From assembly GCA_018665385.1 (NCBI GenBank), contig JABJDN010000173.1, forward strand, positions 1-9,742: a stretch of DNA of 9,742 nucleotides, written 5' to 3'. The stretch's first letter is position 1. Every line of letters begins with the position of its first letter. The DNA is from Phycisphaerae bacterium. GTDB lineage: Bacteria > Planctomycetota > Phycisphaerae > Phycisphaerales > SM1A02. The position numbers and the translations under genes are program-made. This document shows, in pieces, positions 6,573 through 9,742 of the stretch. The notes below the pieces were generated by a model. That model worked only from the letters and a program-made list of their open reading frames with translations. It was not told where the DNA came from and ran no database searches.

Positions 6573-7480
6573 GCTGCGACCTCTGCTTCCGTATGCAAAA
6601 CAATTGTGTTTGAAACAAACGCGGTTGCCTTTTGTAGCGCGTGATCCCAGCTTTGTTTTTTAGGTTCCAACTGTGCAAATTTAACAAGGTCAGCCGCAAC
6701 GAGAAAATCTGAAAGTGAAGTGCGGTCGTTGTGTTCAAGCCGAGGGTTTTCTTTTTCAGCAATAAGGAATTCTCGTGTCGTTTGTCCAGTAGCTGTTATG
6801 TTGAACTCTGCTTCAATGTAGGAGCGAACGATAGAACTAAGCCTTGTATAAAACTCTTGCACTTCAACTGTATCTTGTTGCAACCGAGTAAGAGCAAGCA
6901 ATGCTTGGCCTTTCGGTGAAAGTGTTGGTTTGGTTCGGGCTCTACCCAAGAGGATATAAATAATGCCACCGCAAAGGAGAGCTGTGCCGCCTAGGTACAC
7001 GGGCCACCAACCTATGGTGGATAGTAGTGGTACGCTCCCTTTGATTTGACGTAGATTCATCGTTTCTAAATCACTGCCTGCAACAGATGTAATGTGCATA
7101 GGAACAGAAGGAACTGCAATGGTTCCGGTGTTGCCGTTGCTGTCGGTCCAGATGATTTCTACATTGTCTAATTCGGTTGCGCTAGCGTCGAACGTATCAA
7201 GTTGCATCGCCCAAGTCCATATTCTACCTGTATCACTTGGGATATCAAGAAGCGAAGTAGCCTCTGTGATGACAAACGAGCCAAATGCTTCTTCTTCTGA
7301 AAGTGCTAACTGGATTTGGTCGGGTGCCACTGCGTCAATACGAAGGGTAACGGTGTCGCCAACAGTGATGGTTGTAGGTTCTACCGTGACTTCGACAGCG
7401 ATGCCGTCTTGGACTGTGCGCGTTGTCTCTGCAAGTACAGTTGAAGTAGTTGCAAGTAAAATAGATAGAACAAATTTCAT
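6569..7480 (-). CDS. DUF4381/BatD-like exported membrane protein
   Basis: The protein has 303 residues; its ATG overlaps the DUF58 stop as ATGA. Residues 1-17 are a signal peptide (M-K-F-V-L-S-I-L-L, cut near V-L-A). Residues about 25-135 form a beta-sandwich of the BatD or Ig-like kind, with V-E-P-T-T-I-T-V-G-D-T-V-T-L-R-I near 33-48. Residues about 157-179 are a membrane segment that begins with I-G-W-W-P, a pattern I associate with DUF4381 proteins. The cytoplasmic tail (about 180-303) is helical. It has A-L-L-A-L-T-R-L, then F-Y-T-R-L-S-S-I-V-R-S-Y-I-E, and F-L-V-A-A-D-L-V-K-F-A near 259-269. A DUF4381-type gene between DUF58 and batA is common in Bat loci. The extra N-terminal beta domain and signal peptide make it resemble a short BatD. 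It is probably an accessory subunit for BatA/BatB. The family name is tentative. Confidence 0.75.
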   Translation of the reverse strand: MKFVLSILLATTSTVLAETTRTVQDGIAVEVTVEPTTITVGDTVTLRIDAVAPDQIQLALSEEEAFGSFVITEATSLLDIPSDTGRIWTWAMQLDTFDASATELDNVEIIWTDSNGNTGTIAVPSVPMHITSVAGSDLETMNLRQIKGSVPLLSTIGWWPVYLGGTALLCGGIIYILLGRARTKPTLSPKGQALLALTRLQQDTVEVQEFYTRLSSIVRSYIEAEFNITATGQTTREFLIAEKENPRLEHNDRTSLSDFLVAADLVKFAQLEPKKQSWDHALQKATAFVSNTIVLHTEAEVAA

Positions 7481-8358
7481 GCGATTCGTTTGGCTTCTCG
7501 TCTCTTAAAGAACTGACGTAATGATTGCGCAAAAGGTTCGCCCGTTTTTATATGAATTTCATCTACGTTGCATCTGCGAAGTGATTGTTCAATGGCTATT
7601 GTTCTTTCTGCTGCAAGTTGTTTCCATGCGATGCGGACTTTTTTGCTCGCAGTATCTATGAGATGAGTCTGCGAAGTTTCTGGATCAACTATTCTCATAA
7701 GTCCGACATTGGGTAGAGCATGTTCGGCTTCGTCGTCTGTGCGTACCGCAACGATGTCATGTCGTTTGTTTGCAATTTGAAGCGGTCTTTGCCAATCTCT
7801 ATCTTGCATGTCTGAAACAAGAAATACGATAGAGCGTTTCTTTTGAACTTTGTTTAGGAACTCGAGGGCGCTTCCAATATCTGTGCCGCTGCCTTCTGGT
7901 TCAAGTGCAAGAAGTTCCCTAATCACTCGCAAGACATGCTTTGAACCTTTTCTAGGTGGTATGTATGCTTCAATTCGATCAGAGAAACAAATGAGGCCAA
8001 CTTTATCGTTATTACGAATAGCAGAGATTGAAAGGGTGGCACAAATTTCAGCCACTAACTCATCTTTGAATTGTTCGTGCGTGCCAAAATGTTGAGACCC
8101 GCTGACGTCAACCATGAGCATTACAGTAAGTTCGCGTTCTTCACGAAAAATTTTAACAAATGGCTCACCGAATCGAGCGGAAACATTCCAATCGATTGTT
8201 CTGACGTCGTCACCTACCTGGTATTGGCGAACTTCTTCGAATTCCATTCCTCTGCCCTTGAAGGCGGAGTGGTAACTTCCAGCTAGCACATCGTCGACGA
8301 GCCTCGAAGTCCGAAGTTCGATTCGCCGTACCTTTTTAAGAAGATCTTGGGGAATCAT
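7477..8358 (-). CDS. DUF58 (VWA-like) protein of the MoxR/Bat locus
   Basis: The protein has 293 residues. The ATG lies 12 nt after the moxR stop, and an AAGGA overlapping that stop (TAAGGA) sits about 9 nt upstream. The DUF58 hallmark is clear at residues 36-75: G-R-G-M-E-F, Y-Q-V-G-D-D-V-R-T-I-D-W-N-V-S-A-R, then E-E-R-E. A VWA-like fold follows with D84-V-S86-G-S88, Thr159 in G-S-G-T-D, and Asp183 in V-S-D-M-Q-D, so the metal site looks complete. There is no signal peptide or membrane segment, so it is probably cytoplasmic, unlike BatA and BatB. DUF58 genes nearly always follow moxR, and the protein is a likely MoxR partner. The C-terminus is short and basic (F-F-K-R-R-E-A-K-R). Confidence 0.9.
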   Translation of the reverse strand: MIPQDLLKKVRRIELRTSRLVDDVLAGSYHSAFKGRGMEFEEVRQYQVGDDVRTIDWNVSARFGEPFVKIFREERELTVMLMVDVSGSQHFGTHEQFKDELVAEICATLSISAIRNNDKVGLICFSDRIEAYIPPRKGSKHVLRVIRELLALEPEGSGTDIGSALEFLNKVQKKRSIVFLVSDMQDRDWQRPLQIANKRHDIVAVRTDDEAEHALPNVGLMRIVDPETSQTHLIDTASKKVRIAWKQLAAERTIAIEQSLRRCNVDEIHIKTGEPFAQSLRQFFKRREAKRIA

Positions 8359-8370
8359 AGAGTGTCATCC

Positions 8371-9402
8371 TTATGGAACAGGAATGTATTTCAAGATTGC
8401 GGTGATTATGTCGTCCGATGTTATGCCTTCAGCTTCAGCTTCGTACGTAGTGGCAATTCTATGCCGCAGAACATCGTACGCCATATCTTTTACATCTTGT
8501 GGTGTGACATATCCACGACCATCAAGGAATGCGTTTGCTTTGGCGCAAAGTGTGAGCGATAGCGTTGCGCGAGGTGATGCACCATTTTCAACAAATTCAG
8601 AAAGTTCGATTGACACTTTTTCCGGAGTACGGCTGGTTTGCACAAGGTCGACAATGTAGTTTGCTATTTGGTCGTCGAGATAAATTTGATCCACAAGTGT
8701 TCTTGCTTCTGCTATAGAGGTCGATTCCATGACACTAGATACATCGTTGGATTGCGTCGTTGTTGCCATACGTTTTAAAATTTCACGTTCTTCGTCACGC
8801 GTCGGATAGTCAACAACAACTTTCATCATAAACCGGTCGACTTGCGCTTCAGGAAGAGGATACGTTCCTTCTTGTTCGATTGGGTTTTGAGTAGCCAATA
8901 CAAGGAAGGGTTCTGGTAACGGAAAAGTTTCGGAGCCAATTGTGACTTGCCGCTCTTGCATAGCTTCTAGAAGGGCTGATTGCACTTTGGCAGGTGCCCG
9001 ATTGATTTCATCAGCAAGAATAATGCTTGAAAATATTGGCCCTTTATGTACAACAAATTCACCTTTGTCTTGACGGTACATAAGTGTACCTGTCAAGTCT
9101 GCGGGTAAAAGGTCTGGTGTAAATTGAAGCCGTTGAAAAGTAGTATCAATGCCTTTCGCTAAACTAGAAACAGCAAGCGTTTTTGCTAAGCCAGGAACGC
9201 CCTCTATCAGAAGGTGACCGTTTGCGAGAAGGCCGACGAACATGCGATGGAGAAGTTTGTCTTGGCCAACGATGACGCTGTGCATGGATTCTTGCAGGCG
9301 GTTGAATGGTTCCGAGGCTTTTGTAACTTGTTCGCCTAGGGCTTGAATTTCAGTATGTGTGGGGTTTGTCATAGGGGTAGTATTAGTTTCAATTGTTGTC
9401 AT
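8371..9402 (-). CDS. moxR: MoxR-family AAA+ ATPase
   Basis: This is the first gene of the operon, 343 residues, near the usual MoxR length. AAA+ motifs appear in order: Walker A G-V-P-G-L-A-K-T at 68-75, Walker B I-I-L-A-D-E at 127-132 followed by I-N-R-A-P, sensor 1 in L-A-T-Q-N-P (Asn173), arginine finger in E-A-Q-V-D-R-F (Arg190), and sensor 2 in G-A-S-P-R-A at 274-279. All catalytic residues are present. MoxR ATPases act as chaperones that remodel or activate VWA proteins; here DUF58, BatA and BatB are encoded downstream. It is cytoplasmic. The start at 9402 lacks a clear Shine-Dalgarno motif. A second in-frame ATG ten codons later, at 9372, also lacks one and would shorten a Thr-rich, probably disordered N-terminus without touching the AAA+ core. 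Confidence 0.93.
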   Translation of the reverse strand: MTTIETNTTPMTNPTHTEIQALGEQVTKASEPFNRLQESMHSVIVGQDKLLHRMFVGLLANGHLLIEGVPGLAKTLAVSSLAKGIDTTFQRLQFTPDLLPADLTGTLMYRQDKGEFVVHKGPIFSSIILADEINRAPAKVQSALLEAMQERQVTIGSETFPLPEPFLVLATQNPIEQEGTYPLPEAQVDRFMMKVVVDYPTRDEEREILKRMATTTQSNDVSSVMESTSIAEARTLVDQIYLDDQIANYIVDLVQTSRTPEKVSIELSEFVENGASPRATLSLTLCAKANAFLDGRGYVTPQDVKDMAYDVLRHRIATTYEAEAEGITSDDIITAILKYIPVP

Positions 9403-9420
9403 ATGGAGTCGTACGGTACT

Positions 9421-9426
9421 ATTTTA
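9421..9426 (-). promoter_or_regulatory. Possible -10 box of the moxR/bat operon promoter
   Basis: On the minus strand TAAAAT lies 18 nt before the moxR ATG and differs from TATAAT at one position. The hexamer 17 nt further upstream (TCCACT) is a poor -35 match, so this rests on the -10 alone. Transcription from here would give a leader of roughly 10-12 nt without a Shine-Dalgarno motif. Confidence 0.25.
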
Positions 9427-9445
9427 GTGAGTGTTCACAAAGAAG

Positions 9446-9474
9446 TGGAGAATTTTACGTGAAGCCCTTACAAT
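9446..9474 (+). promoter_or_regulatory. Possible promoter of the small plus-strand gene
   Basis: TGGAGA (9446-9451, four of six matches to TTGACA) is separated by 17 nt from TACAAT (9469-9474, five of six matches to TATAAT). The expected start of transcription, about 7 nt further on, falls at or next to the ATG at 9482, which suggests a leaderless mRNA. This agrees with the lack of a Shine-Dalgarno motif there. Confidence 0.35.
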
Positions 9475-9481
9475 GCTATGC

Positions 9482-9721
9482 ATGACAGAGAACATACAAT
9501 TAAAAGGGCGTTTACTTTCGTTAATTTGGCCTGAAGAATCTGCTGGTGCAACAGTAGCATTTGACACTACTCAACTGCAAATAGCAAAAGCTGAAATTGA
9601 GGATGAATCAGGGGTTACACAACGAGTTAAAGTGCTCGTGAAGTGGGATGCCGATTATCTTGTAGGCAAGAATGTGTTAGTAGCCTCGACAACTGAAGGC
9701 TTGACACTTACCGAGCAGTAA
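9482..9721 (+). CDS. Small uncharacterised protein divergent from moxR
   Basis: From the ATG at 9482 the protein has 79 residues and ends in TAA at 9719-9721. The frame is open back to a GTG at 9431 (96 residues), with another ATG at 9473. I prefer 9482 because a plausible promoter -10 box lies just before it and the extra N-terminal residues look like non-coding sequence. No start has a clear Shine-Dalgarno motif. I do not recognise the family. The sequence is acidic, soluble-looking and probably beta-rich, with alternating segments such as Q-R-V-K-V-L-V-K-W and G-K-N-V-L-V-A-S-T. There is no signal peptide, membrane segment or Cys-rich metal site. It is divergent from the Bat operon, with about 80 nt between the two starts. 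A role in the Bat pathway cannot be claimed from position alone. It could be an unrelated housekeeping small protein. Confidence 0.6.
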   Translation: MTENIQLKGRLLSLIWPEESAGATVAFDTTQLQIAKAEIEDESGVTQRVKVLVKWDADYLVGKNVLVASTTEGLTLTEQ

Positions 9722-9742
9722 CTGTCAACCGTGCAACACAAG

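Noticed and set aside
9427..9438. GTGA-GTGT-TCAC partial palindrome in the divergent promoter region, resembling a small operator.
   Set aside because: The arms are only 4 bp and do not extend outward. This is expected by chance in a region of this length.

Overview
The window is dominated by one minus-strand operon of eight genes, read from about 9402 down to 883. The order is moxR-type AAA+ ATPase, DUF58 protein, a membrane-anchored DUF4381/BatD-like protein, BatA, BatB, a BatC-type TPR protein, BatD and BatE. This is a complete MoxR/Bat ('Bacteroides aerotolerance') locus. The genes are continuous and intact, and three von Willebrand A (VWA) proteins (DUF58, BatA, BatB) all keep their metal-site residues. 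After the 12-nt moxR-DUF58 gap, every gene junction overlaps by 1 or 4 nt (ATGA, TAATG or TGATG), so the operon looks translationally coupled throughout.

The likely organism is a planctomycete, probably a marine Phycisphaerae-type bacterium. The evidence is the C-terminal pair of Cys-bracketed, dockerin-like calcium loops ending in W-G-P-C in the first gene, a style common in secreted proteins of that group. The Bat locus with a separate DUF4381/BatD-like gene also fits. This assignment is inferred from sequence style and not proven.

Layout. Positions 1-579 (+) hold the 3' end of a secreted-protein gene with a C-terminal dockerin-like tag. Positions 580-882 are non-coding: a strong symmetric terminator at 635-666 that can serve both converging transcripts, then a structured segment with two copies of a 36-bp direct repeat and two hairpins. 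Positions 883-9402 (-) are the Bat operon. Positions 9403-9481 form a short divergent promoter region. Positions 9482-9721 (+) encode a small uncharacterised protein, followed by about 20 nt of unassigned sequence.

How the genes may work together (inference from the family): MoxR, an AAA+ ATPase, probably acts as a chaperone or remodeller on the VWA proteins. BatA and BatB are membrane-anchored with VWA domains. BatD and the DUF4381/BatD-like protein present beta-sandwich domains outside the membrane. The BatC and BatE TPR regions, plus the BatE SH3-like domain, would provide protein-protein or envelope contacts. The biochemical output of Bat systems remains poorly defined. I found no sign of a mobile element, CRISPR array, tRNA or rRNA. 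The least explained parts are the repeat-bearing intergenic segment, the Gln/Glu-rich repeat in BatC and the small divergent gene.
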